64,000 nt of DNA, from the NCBI GenBank assembly GCA_947496145.1, contig CANMBS010000002.1:124001-188000 (forward strand), written 5' to 3'. Below are positions 35,156 through 44,457 of this stretch, piece by piece. The position numbers and the translations under genes were made by a program. Origin of the DNA: an uncultured Pseudovibrio sp. (GTDB lineage: Bacteria; Pseudomonadota; Alphaproteobacteria; Rhizobiales; Stappiaceae). Position 1 is the stretch's first letter. Every line of letters begins with the position of its first letter. The notes below the pieces were generated by a model. It was not told where the DNA came from. It made no database searches and saw nothing but the letters and a program-made list of their open reading frames with translations.

Positions 35156-36079
35156 GTACAAACAGAGGCATTGCAAGACCCCCCCTCAGCGGTGCCTCTG
35201 CTCATCCTTTGAGAATGTGTTTCATACGTGAAACTCGGATAATAATTCTGAGCTCATCTTGACCAGACATTTCGCAAATCATGGGGGAGGTGCTGTGCCC
35301 CAACTTCAGCGCCCAGACAAACCGCTACCTCCACCTCGCAACCATTCAAACACAAAACCAACGCACAGGTATCCAGAGCCAAGATTGCTGATGTTTGCAT
35401 CTGCCATTCTGGTTCCCGCATGGCACTTCGTTTGTGCGGCATGACGGCAGAGAGAGAGCCGGTGCTGGAGAAAACTTATCCCCCTCCCTCAAACCTCCTG
35501 CATAATCATTCTCAAGCCCATGCAAACGGACAACTGGGGGAACGTCCCTCAGATTGGTGTGGGCTGGACGGGGCTACTGCGAGGGGTAACGCACTTTGCA
35601 GCGGGTTCGTGGAGGTTCCCCTTTCACCAACAGTGTTGAGGGATAGCGGATGTCCGGTCAAACCAAAGGGCGCCAGCACTGAGAACTGAGGCTTTCCAAC
35701 AGTCTCAGATCTTCCAAGCGTCTTTTGGACCTTGGCCTTAGCCTCCTGCAAAAACGTCCGGGCAAGGCAAATAGCCAATGCCGAAGAAACTAACTTAACT
35801 ATACTGCGCAGGCATTGCCTGCTTGCCTTGCCCATCCCGTTATTCGGGAGAATTACCTTAAAACACTGCCGGAGCAGTCTGGGCAGTGCTACTGGTGCTT
35901 CTGATCAGGCCAAGCTCTCATAAGGCCCAAAGATACCAGACTGGCGAAAGCCTTGAGAAAACCTCCTTAAATGCAAAATGCTTTATGTGGAAATACGTAG
36001 TAAATCGGGGTATGCAAAGCAGGGTCCAGTAGCTTTTTGCTGACCGTCGGGATGTAAGCCGTGCATGGGAGGAAAACGA
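35156..36079. other. 900-bp non-coding region with several inverted repeats
   Basis: No gene is supportable here. A loose hairpin follows the ABM gene (CAGAGGCA at 35163-35170 with TGCCTCTG at 35193-35200). At 35260-35450 the sequence contains ccgcac/gtgcgg-type inverted pieces resembling dispersed intergenic repeats. Between 35760 and 35890 there are three inverted repeats, listed separately. Short frames on both strands have poor composition. I compared the stretch by eye with RNase P RNA, tmRNA, 6S RNA and cobalamin riboswitch landmarks and found no fit. The ribosome-binding site of the next gene lies at its right end. Confidence 0.5.
35760..35890. repeat. Cluster of three inverted repeats, possible structured RNA
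   Basis: GGGCAAGGCAA (35760-35770) pairs with TTGCCTTGCCC (35823-35833), and inside it AATGCC (35777-35782) pairs with GGCATT (35811-35816), leaving a symmetric internal loop of six by six bases. Next, CCCG-TTATT-CGGG forms a small hairpin near 35836-35848, and CACTGCC near 35864 pairs with GGCAGTG near 35882. Confidence 0.6.
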
Positions 36080-37252
36080 ATGAAACCAACAAACTCCGTC
36101 TTCACCGGGTTGGAAACCACAGTGTTTGAACGCATGTCCCGGCTGGCAATGGAGCATAATGCCATCAATCTTGGTCAGGGCTTCCCCGATGTGGATGGAC
36201 CGCAAGATGTACGGGAGGTTGCCGCCCATACTCTGCTGGAAGGACCAAACCAGTACCCGCCCATGCTGGGACTTCCCGCACTCAGACAAGCCGTTGCGGA
36301 TAACAACAAACGCTTCTGGGATCTGGATATCGACTGGCAAAGCGAGGTGGTGATCACCTCCGGCGCAACAGAAGCCCTTGCAGACAGCATCTTTGCTATG
36401 GTTGAACCCGGCGACGAAGTCATCCTTATAGAACCACTCTATGACTGCTATCTCTCGCTGGTCAAACGTGCTGGTGCAACACCCGTCTTTGTGCAGGTAA
36501 ACGCCCCGGACTGGGAACTGAACGAAGAGCAGTTGCGCAAAGCCTTTTCCAGTCAAACCAAAGCAATCCTCATCAACAATCCCATGAACCCGACCGCAAA
36601 AGTGTTTTCCAGACAGGAGTTGCAACTCATCGCTGATCTGTGCATCGAGTTTGACTGCTACGCGATCTGTGATGAGGTCTATGAACACATTGTTTTTGAA
36701 GACCAGCAGCATACCCCGCTCATGACACTGCCGGGAATGCGTGACCGCTGCATTCGTATTGGATCAGCTGGCAAGACTTTTTCACTGACGGGTTGGAAAG
36801 TCGGTTACATCACGGCCCCGCCAAACCTGCTGGAGCCAATCGCCAAAGCCCACCAGTTCGTCACCTTCACCACGCCGCCGAACCTGCAAAAAGCGGTAGC
36901 CTATGGTTTGAATAAGGAAGACGCCTATTACGCCGCGCTGGAAAGTGATTTACGCAGCAAAAGAGATCTTATCTCCAAACCTCTGGCTCAGATGGGATTT
37001 CGCGTGTTGCCGTGTGAGGGCACCTATTTTGTGACCTGTGATTTTTCTGCGACCGGGTTCAGGGGCAATGATGTGGCGTTCTGCAAGAAGATGGTGGAGG
37101 AAGCAGGTGTTGCCGCAGTTCCCATCTCTGCATTCTATGGAACGGAAGGCCCGCAGACATTGGTGCGGTTCTGCTTTTGCAAGAAAGATGAAGTATTGCA
37201 GGAGGCTCTGAGGCACCTGCAAACATGGATGGGGCAGTTTGCGGCAGTGTGA
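36080..37252 (+). CDS. Class I/II PLP-dependent aminotransferase
   Basis: The 390-residue enzyme has fold-type I features: INLGQGFPDVDGP near the N-terminus, LINNPMNPTAKVF (164-176), CDEVYEHIVF, and the PLP lysine K232 in GSAGKTFSLTGWKVGY. The family includes methionine/kynurenine/aspartate-type aminotransferases of about this length. The exact amino donor cannot be fixed, though the LGQGFPD motif is common in kynurenine/methionine-type members. The start is ATG at 36080 after GGGAGG; an in-frame ATG at 36065 places the ribosome-binding site inside the gene. It is followed at 119 bases by an asparaginase. Confidence 0.9.
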   Translation: MKPTNSVFTGLETTVFERMSRLAMEHNAINLGQGFPDVDGPQDVREVAAHTLLEGPNQYPPMLGLPALRQAVADNNKRFWDLDIDWQSEVVITSGATEALADSIFAMVEPGDEVILIEPLYDCYLSLVKRAGATPVFVQVNAPDWELNEEQLRKAFSSQTKAILINNPMNPTAKVFSRQELQLIADLCIEFDCYAICDEVYEHIVFEDQQHTPLMTLPGMRDRCIRIGSAGKTFSLTGWKVGYITAPPNLLEPIAKAHQFVTFTTPPNLQKAVAYGLNKEDAYYAALESDLRSKRDLISKPLAQMGFRVLPCEGTYFVTCDFSATGFRGNDVAFCKKMVEEAGVAAVPISAFYGTEGPQTLVRFCFCKKDEVLQEALRHLQTWMGQFAAV

Positions 37253-37371
37253 GGGTTCATCTGCAAATCTGGCCCTTTGCGTGAAAATAATATATGCAGG
37301 CACAAAAGAGCAAACACTGCTTGCTCAGGCAAGGATGACAAGCAGCACACAACCCATAAGAGTTTGAGTGA

Positions 37372-38394
37372 ATGGATAATCCCGTACTCGTCGAAGTGAT
37401 ACGCGGCAACACAGTCGAAAGCCGCCATCGTGGCTCCATCGCTATTGTGGACGCTGATGGCAAACTGGCATTCAGCGCAGGGGATGTGGAGCAGGGCGTT
37501 TTTGCACGCTCCGCCATCAAAGCGCTTCAGGCCATCCCGCTGGTGGAATCTGGTGCAGCCGAAGCTCTCAGCTTTGATGATGCCGAACTGGCGTTGGCCT
37601 GTGCCTCCCACAACGGCGAGGAAACGCACGCCAACTCAGCCCGCATCATGCTGATGAAGGCAGGTTTGAGTGAAGACGACCTTATGTGCGGCCCGCAATG
37701 GCCTAAACACATGGATGACTGCGTCAAGCTCATAAAAACCGATGACAGCCCGTGCCAGCTCCACAACAACTGCTCAGGCAAACACGCCGGGTTTCTGGCA
37801 ATGTCCAAAACCCTTGGCATGCCAACGGAAAACTACATCGACTACGATCACCCGGTTCAGGCCGAAATCCGCAATGTACTGGAGCAGATGAGCGGCGGTA
37901 TTATCGCCAGCGACAACTGCGGCACAGATGGGTGCTCTATTCCAACCTATGCAATGGAGCTGCAAAAAACGGCGCTGGCCTTTGCCCGTTTTGCAACAGG
38001 TGCCGGCCTCGATCCGGTGCGCGCAGATGCTGCCGAAATGCTTTATGAGGCTTGTGTGAACGAGCCCTACATGGTTGCCGGGAAAAACCGTTTCTGCACC
38101 GAGATTATGGATATTTTTCAGGGGCGCGTTTTCGTAAAGGTCGGTGCAGAAGGCGTGTTCTGCGCAGCCCTGCCAGAACTGGGCTTTGGTGTAACGCTCA
38201 AATGTGATGATGGCGCAGACCGTGGGGCTGAAGTCATGATGGCCTCTGTCATCCGCTCGCTCATGACGCTTTCTGATGACGAAGAAAAAGGTCTGCGCAA
38301 CTGGGAACACCAGCAACTCAAGAACCGTCGCGATATCCTCGTAGGTGAGGTCCGCCCGGTGGAAGGCTTTAAACAGCTTCTTAAAACTCTGTAG
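37372..38394 (+). CDS. L-asparaginase of the thermolabile (R. etli AnsA-type) family
   Basis: The 340-residue protein belongs to the asparaginase_II family (PF06089), unrelated in sequence to the E. coli enzymes. Visible features are NPVLVEVIRGNTVESRHRG at the N-terminus, CASHNGEETH, NNCSGKHAGFLA with the conserved serine/lysine pair, and DNCGTDGCSIPTYAM. It hydrolyses asparagine to aspartate and ammonia, and in rhizobia it supports growth on asparagine. There is no signal peptide. A hairpin follows the stop codon. Confidence 0.92.
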   Translation: MDNPVLVEVIRGNTVESRHRGSIAIVDADGKLAFSAGDVEQGVFARSAIKALQAIPLVESGAAEALSFDDAELALACASHNGEETHANSARIMLMKAGLSEDDLMCGPQWPKHMDDCVKLIKTDDSPCQLHNNCSGKHAGFLAMSKTLGMPTENYIDYDHPVQAEIRNVLEQMSGGIIASDNCGTDGCSIPTYAMELQKTALAFARFATGAGLDPVRADAAEMLYEACVNEPYMVAGKNRFCTEIMDIFQGRVFVKVGAEGVFCAALPELGFGVTLKCDDGADRGAEVMMASVIRSLMTLSDDEEKGLRNWEHQQLKNRRDILVGEVRPVEGFKQLLKTL

Positions 38395-38403
38395 ACCTCA
38401 ATA

Positions 38404-38428
38404 AAAGGGCAGGGGGCGTCCTGCCTTT
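38404..38428. terminator. Hairpin between the convergent asparaginase and Tat-protein genes
   Basis: AAAGGGCAGG (38404-38413) pairs with CCTGCCTTT (38420-38428) with one bulged G. Flanking A and T runs are short. The position between two convergent stop codons supports a terminator. Confidence 0.6.
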
Positions 38429-38434
38429 GCAAGG

Positions 38435-39808
38435 TTATTCAGGACTGACAAGATTATCTGTCACAAGAATGCTGTGTGGCAGATCGCCTTTAAAAATTGC
38501 AAGGTCCGGACTGGCTCGTTCCTCCCACAGGAACCCGGAGATATTCACGGTGCAGCCAGCCATGATATTCTGGGAAATGAGAGCGCTGTTGTTTTCAGCT
38601 GCAAGGCTTATAGCAATGCCCACAGGCGTAGCGCGTATAGTGTTCTGGCAGGCCATCAGATTACGCATGTGAGGTCCCCACCCCAGATTGATACCAATCC
38701 GGCCAGCGCCTTCCACCAGATTGCCAGTCACGCTGGTATCCGCTTCCACGGCAATGCCAACACCAAAGGGAGGATTGTTTTCCGCATAAGGCCCGGTCCC
38801 GGCGATATCTCGCAGAAGATTGCCAGAACATACCGCCAAACGCCCGCCCTCGTTGAAGTTGGTGATGGAAATACCATTTGCAGCCCCCTCAATAAGGTTG
38901 TTGCTGACAACAGCCCCCTGAAACCCAAACTCCACATAAAGCGCAGTCTCACCTGAACGAAGACAGGTGTTGCCAAGCACTTGAAGATTGGAAGCAGCAT
39001 TAGCGCGGATTGCGGAAAACGCACAGTCACTCACCTTATTGCCGCAGATTGTAACATCATTGGCACGAAACACATTGATACCGTTGCCATTCTGGCCAGT
39101 TCCGCCACTTCTGGCGGCGATCTTTGCCACATGGTTATGAGCAATCAGCGTACCGTCAGAACCTTCTGACCAGCGATGCACCAAAATACCGCCATCTCCG
39201 CATTGAAAAATCTTATTCCCCTCAATGCGCAGTGCGCTAGCATTGTAAGAAAGCAGTGCCACACCACTGATGCTGTCCATATGATTATCAGCGATACATC
39301 CCGAACATTGCTCAAGCAGCACGCCGGACTTTGCACTTTTGAGGATACTGCAACCTGTCAGGTTAAGGTTTGCGCACTGCGAGAATTTCAAGAGTGCTGA
39401 AACGTCTTCTGCAAGAGGCAGATCATGACCGTCAAAAATCAGGTCATTAAGATAGAGTGAGGTCGCTTCTGAAGCTGTTGCCAACGCCTGATCACCACTC
39501 AGGATGAGGCGTGTATGTCCGGGCACACCGCGCAAAACCAGACCACCGGGCAGCGAAAGACCAGAGCAGGCATAATTGCCAGCGCCAAGTTGTAAAATAT
39601 GCCCTTGCGCCGCCGCTTCATTAATAGCCGCTTGTAAGGCATCACTGATGTCTTTTTCAAAATCAGGAGCCGGAAAGACCTTAACAACACCAGAGCTCAC
39701 AGGTGCGCCAGCCTGCACCTCCTGGGCACCAGCCAGTGCTCCCGCACCAGCAAGGACACCCGCGCCAAGCAGTGCGCGTCTTGAAAGGGTCTCGTTTTTG
39801 TCTTCCAT
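38435..39808 (-). CDS. Tat-exported parallel beta-helix repeat protein (TIGR03808 type)
   Basis: The 457-residue protein begins with a twin-arginine signal (ETLSRRALLGAGVLAGAGALAG), so it is exported folded. The rest is a right-handed parallel beta-helix made of many short repeats with I/V-x-x-N or N-x-I steps, such as GNKIFQCGDGGILV and GNTCLRSGETALYVE. The match to the TIGR03808 family of uncharacterised Tat-exported repeat proteins is by overall layout. No catalytic residues of pectate lyases were recognised. GGAGGG lies upstream of the ATG at 39808. It sits immediately downstream of meaB on the same strand, 25 bases away. Confidence 0.85.
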   Translation of the reverse strand: MEDKNETLSRRALLGAGVLAGAGALAGAQEVQAGAPVSSGVVKVFPAPDFEKDISDALQAAINEAAAQGHILQLGAGNYACSGLSLPGGLVLRGVPGHTRLILSGDQALATASEATSLYLNDLIFDGHDLPLAEDVSALLKFSQCANLNLTGCSILKSAKSGVLLEQCSGCIADNHMDSISGVALLSYNASALRIEGNKIFQCGDGGILVHRWSEGSDGTLIAHNHVAKIAARSGGTGQNGNGINVFRANDVTICGNKVSDCAFSAIRANAASNLQVLGNTCLRSGETALYVEFGFQGAVVSNNLIEGAANGISITNFNEGGRLAVCSGNLLRDIAGTGPYAENNPPFGVGIAVEADTSVTGNLVEGAGRIGINLGWGPHMRNLMACQNTIRATPVGIAISLAAENNSALISQNIMAGCTVNISGFLWEERASPDLAIFKGDLPHSILVTDNLVSPE

Positions 39809-39833
39809 CACGTTCCCTCCGGTCCGCGCTCAG

Positions 39834-40832
39834 CTAAATCCCAAACAGGCTGGCCAACTGGCTCGCAGCAGCAGTGGCAGGCAGACGGCCAGACTTCACA
39901 GCGCCTTCAACATCAGGAAGCGCAGCTCTGATCTGCGGGTTGGCCTTAAGCGCGGCTTGCAGCTTCTCATTCACAAGCCCCCACATCCACGCAAGCTGCT
40001 GCTCAGCACGTTTTGCCTCCCACTCACCAGTGGACAGCATCCTTTCTTTAAAGATGCCCAACTGAGACCACAGATCGTCCAGCCCTTCGTTTGCCAGGCC
40101 AGAGACCGTCAAAACAGGAGGAGACCAATGTTTGGAACGCGGTGCAAGGATGTTAAGAGCCGCCCGGTACTCAGAAGCCGCCGCCCGTGCCCGCAGCAGC
40201 CCGTCGCCTTCGGCTTTGTTCACGGCAATAAGGTCAGCGATCTCAAGCACACCTTTCTTGATGCCCTGCAACTCATCACCAGCCCCCGGCAACATAAGTA
40301 CAAGGAAGAAGTCAACCATTTGCGCAACTGTGGTTTCAGACTGCCCGATGCCTACAGTCTCCACAAGGATCACATCAAACCCGGCAGCCTCGCACAGCAA
40401 CATACTCTCACGGGTCTTCGCTGCAACACCGCCAAGCGTACCCGCAGAAGGGGAAGGACGGATAAACGCATTCGGATCAACCGCCAGCTGTGCCATGCGG
40501 GTTTTGTCACCCAGAATGGAACCACCTGTTCGGGTGGAAGACGGGTCTACCGCAAGCACAGCGACCTTGTGTCCGCCAGCCGTCAGATTGGAGCCAAACG
40601 TGTCAATGGTGGTTGACTTGCCAACTCCCGGAACGCCCGTAATGCCAATGCGATATGCGTTTCCTGTCGCACCCATCACCTTGGTGAGCAAGGCTTCCGC
40701 CTGTTCCCGGTGTGCTGGCTTCCTGGATTCGATAAGCGTTATGCCGCGTGCAAGCGCCGCCCGCTGGCCATTCAGAAGCCGTTCAGCAAGGTCATCAATA
40801 TTGTCTCGGGAAGAAGCAGCGCGTGCAGTCAT
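39834..40832 (-). CDS. meaB: Methylmalonyl-CoA mutase chaperone GTPase MeaB
   Basis: MeaB is the G3E-family GTPase that protects and reloads adenosylcobalamin on methylmalonyl-CoA mutase. The 332-residue length is typical. The P-loop is GVPGVGKST (about 63-71), followed by VLAVDPSSTRTGGSILGDKTRM, the switch region with ETVGIGQSE, and the base motif NKAEGD. It lies about 3.6 kb downstream of the mutB start on the same strand, separated by a YbjQ protein and a K+ channel gene, so a single transcript is uncertain. Confidence 0.95.
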   Translation of the reverse strand: MTARAASSRDNIDDLAERLLNGQRAALARGITLIESRKPAHREQAEALLTKVMGATGNAYRIGITGVPGVGKSTTIDTFGSNLTAGGHKVAVLAVDPSSTRTGGSILGDKTRMAQLAVDPNAFIRPSPSAGTLGGVAAKTRESMLLCEAAGFDVILVETVGIGQSETTVAQMVDFFLVLMLPGAGDELQGIKKGVLEIADLIAVNKAEGDGLLRARAAASEYRAALNILAPRSKHWSPPVLTVSGLANEGLDDLWSQLGIFKERMLSTGEWEAKRAEQQLAWMWGLVNEKLQAALKANPQIRAALPDVEGAVKSGRLPATAAASQLASLFGI

Positions 40833-40959
40833 TCAGGTATATCCACTCAGAAGAATCTCTTCTGCAAACCTTGAACAGATGACGCCCTATTGCAAGTCAG
40901 CGACTTGGAGAAGTTGTGGGGCAGATAAGCCCCACCAGAACCTGACGATCAGATTGCAT

Positions 40960-41280
40960 TTATCGGTATGTGACTGCTGTTCCAGTCGCCGTTACCATCA
41001 GCATGGAGCCGTTGCTACCAACTGTCTCGTAGTCAATATCTATGCCGATGACAGCATTTGCACCATAACGCGCCGCTTCCTCGCTCATTTCATGAAGAGC
41101 AATCTGACGGGCCTTCTTCAGCTCATCCTCATAAGCACCGGAGCGACCACCAACAATGTCACGGATACCAGCAAAAAGGTCCTTAAACACATTCGCACCA
41201 AGAATGGCCTCACCATGCACAATGCCCTTGTAGTCGGAAATCTCTTTTCCTTCGATAGTGTTTGTCGTCGTCGTAAGCAT
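40960..41280 (-). CDS. YbjQ-family (UPF0145) protein
   Basis: The 106-residue protein matches the YbjQ/DUF74 family: N-terminal [22 protein letters not shown], central [42 protein letters not shown], and C-terminal [11 protein letters not shown]. The family forms ring-like pentamers and is sometimes annotated as heavy-metal binding, with no firm function. GAGGA precedes the ATG. Confidence 0.92.
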   Translation of the reverse strand: MLTTTTNTIEGKEISDYKGIVHGEAILGANVFKDLFAGIRDIVGGRSGAYEDELKKARQIALHEMSEEAARYGANAVIGIDIDYETVGSNGSMLMVTATGTAVTYR

Positions 41281-41393
41281 GCGTCTTCCTCAAATGAAAT
41301 ACCCGAGTTTGCAGCGCTTGTCTTAAGCACATGCAAGTCTGATATAGGATGGACCTTTCAAATTGCTAGAAGGAGCAATCAGAGGTTATGGTG

Positions 41394-42167
41394 TTATTCC
41401 GCTGGTGCTTTTAAGCGATTCCGTTGGAACTCTCCTCTGAGCTCGCCAACCTCTGCGTGCAGAGCATCAACTTTCTCCATCAGTAAACTAATTTCCTGCC
41501 GGGTTCGGTCTTCTTCTTTTTTGTCATCATCTCTCACCAGCGTATTTGCAACAATGGCACCGGTAAGTGACGCAAATAAACCAACACCTACTGTCATCAA
41601 CAAGGCTGAAACAATCCGCCCAACAACCGAAACAGGAAAAAAGTCGCCAAACCCGACGGTGGTAATGGTTACAAATGCCCACCAAATCGCATCGCGCAGC
41701 TCATGAATATTGGCTCCCTCGACACTTCTTTCCACTTGTAAAACCGTAACGGCAGAGATGATGATAATAAGTGCTGAGCAAATGACCAATAAGGCCAGAA
41801 TACCAGTAGTGCGCCGGTGAAGCAGGTGGTTGACAATTAGTCGTGAAGCATGCAACGCGCGAAGAATACGAATGACACGCACAATTCGTCCATAACGAAG
41901 CGGATCGATCATGGGAATACTGGAAAGCAGATCAATCCACCCCCAGCGCATAAAAGCAGATTTGTTATCCGCCTTTGCAAAACGTATGGCAAAATCAATC
42001 AGAAAGACTAAGCAGATCAAGGTGTCTGCATAAAGCAGGAAAAGCAATGTTTCCGCATCAAGTTCCATACTTTCTTGAATTAATAGTGCAGCAAGAACGT
42101 AAATGGACAAGAGAAGGATTAAGCTATCAAGAAAGTTACTTTTGCTAGATTTTTTAAGATGTTTCAT
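41394..42167 (-). CDS. Six-helix voltage-gated-type potassium channel
   Basis: The 257-residue protein has four N-terminal helices and a pore module with selectivity filter TVGFGD at 170-175. The fourth helix carries arginines at every third position (R91, R94, R97, R100, R103), the pattern of a voltage sensor. After the last membrane helix, residues 215-250 form a predicted coiled coil, probably for tetramer assembly. It differs from the channel at 8897, which lacks the arginine helix. It stands between mutB and ybjQ on the same strand. Confidence 0.9.
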   Translation of the reverse strand: MKHLKKSSKSNFLDSLILLLSIYVLAALLIQESMELDAETLLFLLYADTLICLVFLIDFAIRFAKADNKSAFMRWGWIDLLSSIPMIDPLRYGRIVRVIRILRALHASRLIVNHLLHRRTTGILALLVICSALIIIISAVTVLQVERSVEGANIHELRDAIWWAFVTITTVGFGDFFPVSVVGRIVSALLMTVGVGLFASLTGAIVANTLVRDDDKKEEDRTRQEISLLMEKVDALHAEVGELRGEFQRNRLKAPAE

Positions 42168-42241
42168 AAAAGACCTATCAGAAAAACTTGCAGCAAGTTT
42201 ATCTGAGAAAGGAAATTTCAGAAATAGATAACGTAAATGTA

Positions 42242-42280
42242 AGTATCCCCAACCACAGTTTGTTTGCAGTTGGGGATACT
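42242..42280 (-). terminator. Hairpin downstream of mutB
   Basis: AGTATCCCCAAC (42242-42253) and GTTGGGGATACT (42269-42280) are perfect 12-bp complements with a 15-base loop, 11 bases after the mutB stop on the minus strand. Only a weak T-rich tail (TTACATTT) follows. Confidence 0.75.
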
Positions 42281-42291
42281 ATCTTGAGTAT

Positions 42292-44457
42292 CTACTCCGC
42301 AGCCTTCTGCGGTTTATATCCAAGCTTTTCATTAAGCTCGTGGATTAAGCCCTCAGCGGCCTGCGAAATCACCGTGCCCGGAGGGAAGATCGCAGATGCA
42401 CCAGAAGCATAAAGTTCGTCATAGTCCTGCGGAGGTACAACGCCGCCCACAACAATCATGATGTCTTCGCGGCCCTCATCAGCCAAAGCCTTTTTCAGGG
42501 CGGGAACAAGTGTCAGGTGACCAGCAGCAAGGGAGGAAACACCAACAATATGAACGTCGTTTTCCACGGCCTGACGGGCAGCTTCCTCTGGCGTTGCAAA
42601 CAAGGGCCCGATGTCTACGTCAAAGCCCAGATCAGCAAAGGCAGATGCAATAACTTTCTGACCACGATCATGCCCGTCCTGACCCATTTTAGCGACAAGA
42701 ATACGCGGACGACGACCATCGTTTTCTTCAAAAGTTTCAACCAGTTGTTCGATTTTAGAAACGCTCTCAGACATTTCGCCAACCTCGCGTATATAAACAC
42801 CGGCAATGGACTTGATCTCGGCCTTGTGGCGACCAAAGGCGTTTTCCATGGCCTGAGACATTTCACCGACAGAAGCTTTCACACGCGCAGCTTTCACGCA
42901 CAGGTCCAGAAGGTTACCCTCACCAGAACGGGCAGCATCTTCCAGCGCTTTCAAGGCGGCTTGGGTGTCATCTTCGTTGCGTTCTTCACGCAGGCGTTTC
43001 AGTTTCTCAATCTGCTTGCCGCGAACTTCATCATTGTCCACTTTCAGAACTTCAAGCTCGTCCTCCCGTTCAGGACGAAACTTGTTCACTCCGATAACGC
43101 TCTGATGTCCGCTATCAATACGGGCCTGAGTCTTCGCAGCTGCTTCTTCAATGCGAAGTTTCGGTATGCCTTTCTCAATGGCTTTCGCCATGCCGCCAAG
43201 GCTTTCGATCTCTTCAATATGCTTCAGCGCTTTGGTTGCCAGATCAGCCGTCAGACGCTCAACATAGTAAGAACCGCCCCATGGATCGATAGTTTTCGTT
43301 GTGCCGCTTTCCTGTTGCAGGAACAACTGAGTATTACGGGCAATCCGGGCAGAAAAGTCAGTAGGCAATGCCAGAGCTTCATCCAGCGCATTGGTGTGCA
43401 GGGACTGAGTATGCCCTTGCGTAGCTGCCATGGCCTCGACAGTGGTGCGGATCACGTTGTTAAACACATCCTGCGCAGTCAGCGACCAGCCCGAGGTCTG
43501 CGAATGCGTCCTCAGCGACAGGCTCTTGGCACTTTTCGGCTGAAAGTTCTCCTGCATCAGTTTCGCCCAGATCAGGCGAGCAGCACGCAGCTTGGCAACT
43601 TCCATAAAGAAGTTCATGCCAATTGCCCAGAAGAAAGAAAGGCGAGGGGCAAACGCATCAATATCAAGGCCAGCGGCAACACCTGCGCGGGCATACTCAA
43701 TACCGTCAGCAATCGTGAACGCCAGTTCCAGATCCGCCGTCGCTCCAGCTTCCTGCATGTGATAGCCGGAAATGGAAATGGAATTGAACTTCGGCATGTT
43801 CTTCGAGGTGTAGTCGAAGATGTCCGAGATGATCCGCATGGATGGGGCAGGCGGATAGATATAGGTATTGCGAACCATGAACTCTTTCAGAATGTCATTC
43901 TGAATGGTCCCGGAAAGCTTTTCAGAAGGCACGCCTTGCTCTTCTGCCGCAACAATGTAGAGCGCCATCACCGGCAGTACAGCGCCGTTCATGGTCATGG
44001 AAACGCTCATCTTGTCCAGCGGAATACCGGAGAAAAGCGTACGCATGTCATAAATGGAGTCAATGGCAACACCTGCCATGCCAACGTCACCAGCAACCCG
44101 AGGATGATCACTGTCATATCCACGGTGAGTTGCCAGATCGAACGCGATGGAAAGACCTTTTTGACCAGCCGCCAGATTGCGGCGATAAAAAGCGTTAGAA
44201 TCTTCAGCGGTCGAAAAACCAGCATACTGGCGCACGGTCCATGGCTGCTGAACATACATGGTCGGGTAAGGCCCGCGCATGAAAGGCGGCAAACCCGGCC
44301 AGGTGTGCAGATGGGTCAGCCCGTCAAGGTCCTGAGCGCCGTAGGCAGGTTTTACAGAAATGCCTTCAGGTGTATCCCATGTGGCTTTCTCATCAGTAGA
44401 AGCGGTGGCCGCGCAATTTTCAAAATCAATCTTGGTATAGTCAGGAAACAAGCTCAT
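42292..44457 (-). CDS. mutB: Methylmalonyl-CoA mutase, large (catalytic, B12-binding) subunit
   Basis: The 721-residue subunit interconverts succinyl-CoA and (R)-methylmalonyl-CoA using adenosylcobalamin, the final step of propionyl-CoA assimilation. The N-terminal TIM barrel shows [46 protein letters not shown]. The C-terminal B12 domain has the base-off motif DGHDRGQKV (D-x-H-x-x-G), with [11 protein letters not shown] further on. The start is ATG at 44457, which overlaps the mutA stop as TGATG and has GGAGG upstream; the earlier in-frame TTG is unlikely. Coupled translation with mutA is expected. Confidence 0.96.
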   Translation of the reverse strand: MSLFPDYTKIDFENCAATASTDEKATWDTPEGISVKPAYGAQDLDGLTHLHTWPGLPPFMRGPYPTMYVQQPWTVRQYAGFSTAEDSNAFYRRNLAAGQKGLSIAFDLATHRGYDSDHPRVAGDVGMAGVAIDSIYDMRTLFSGIPLDKMSVSMTMNGAVLPVMALYIVAAEEQGVPSEKLSGTIQNDILKEFMVRNTYIYPPAPSMRIISDIFDYTSKNMPKFNSISISGYHMQEAGATADLELAFTIADGIEYARAGVAAGLDIDAFAPRLSFFWAIGMNFFMEVAKLRAARLIWAKLMQENFQPKSAKSLSLRTHSQTSGWSLTAQDVFNNVIRTTVEAMAATQGHTQSLHTNALDEALALPTDFSARIARNTQLFLQQESGTTKTIDPWGGSYYVERLTADLATKALKHIEEIESLGGMAKAIEKGIPKLRIEEAAAKTQARIDSGHQSVIGVNKFRPEREDELEVLKVDNDEVRGKQIEKLKRLREERNEDDTQAALKALEDAARSGEGNLLDLCVKAARVKASVGEMSQAMENAFGRHKAEIKSIAGVYIREVGEMSESVSKIEQLVETFEENDGRRPRILVAKMGQDGHDRGQKVIASAFADLGFDVDIGPLFATPEEAARQAVENDVHIVGVSSLAAGHLTLVPALKKALADEGREDIMIVVGGVVPPQDYDELYASGASAIFPPGTVISQAAEGLIHELNEKLGYKPQKAAE

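Noticed and set aside
35380-35700. Cobalamin riboswitch, RNase P RNA, 6S RNA or tmRNA
   Set aside because: Some GC-rich pieces looked suggestive (for example GGTGAAAGGGGAACC on the minus strand), but the core landmarks of each RNA are missing.
35512-35835. 107-residue minus-strand frame in the gene desert
   Set aside because: No ribosome-binding site, and it runs through the inverted repeats. Its Pro/Ser-rich composition resembles translated repeat DNA.
40132-41706. 524-residue plus-strand frame opposite meaB, ybjQ and the K+ channel
   Set aside because: It crosses three well-supported minus-strand genes and their gaps, and is Ser/Arg/Thr-rich like other shadows.
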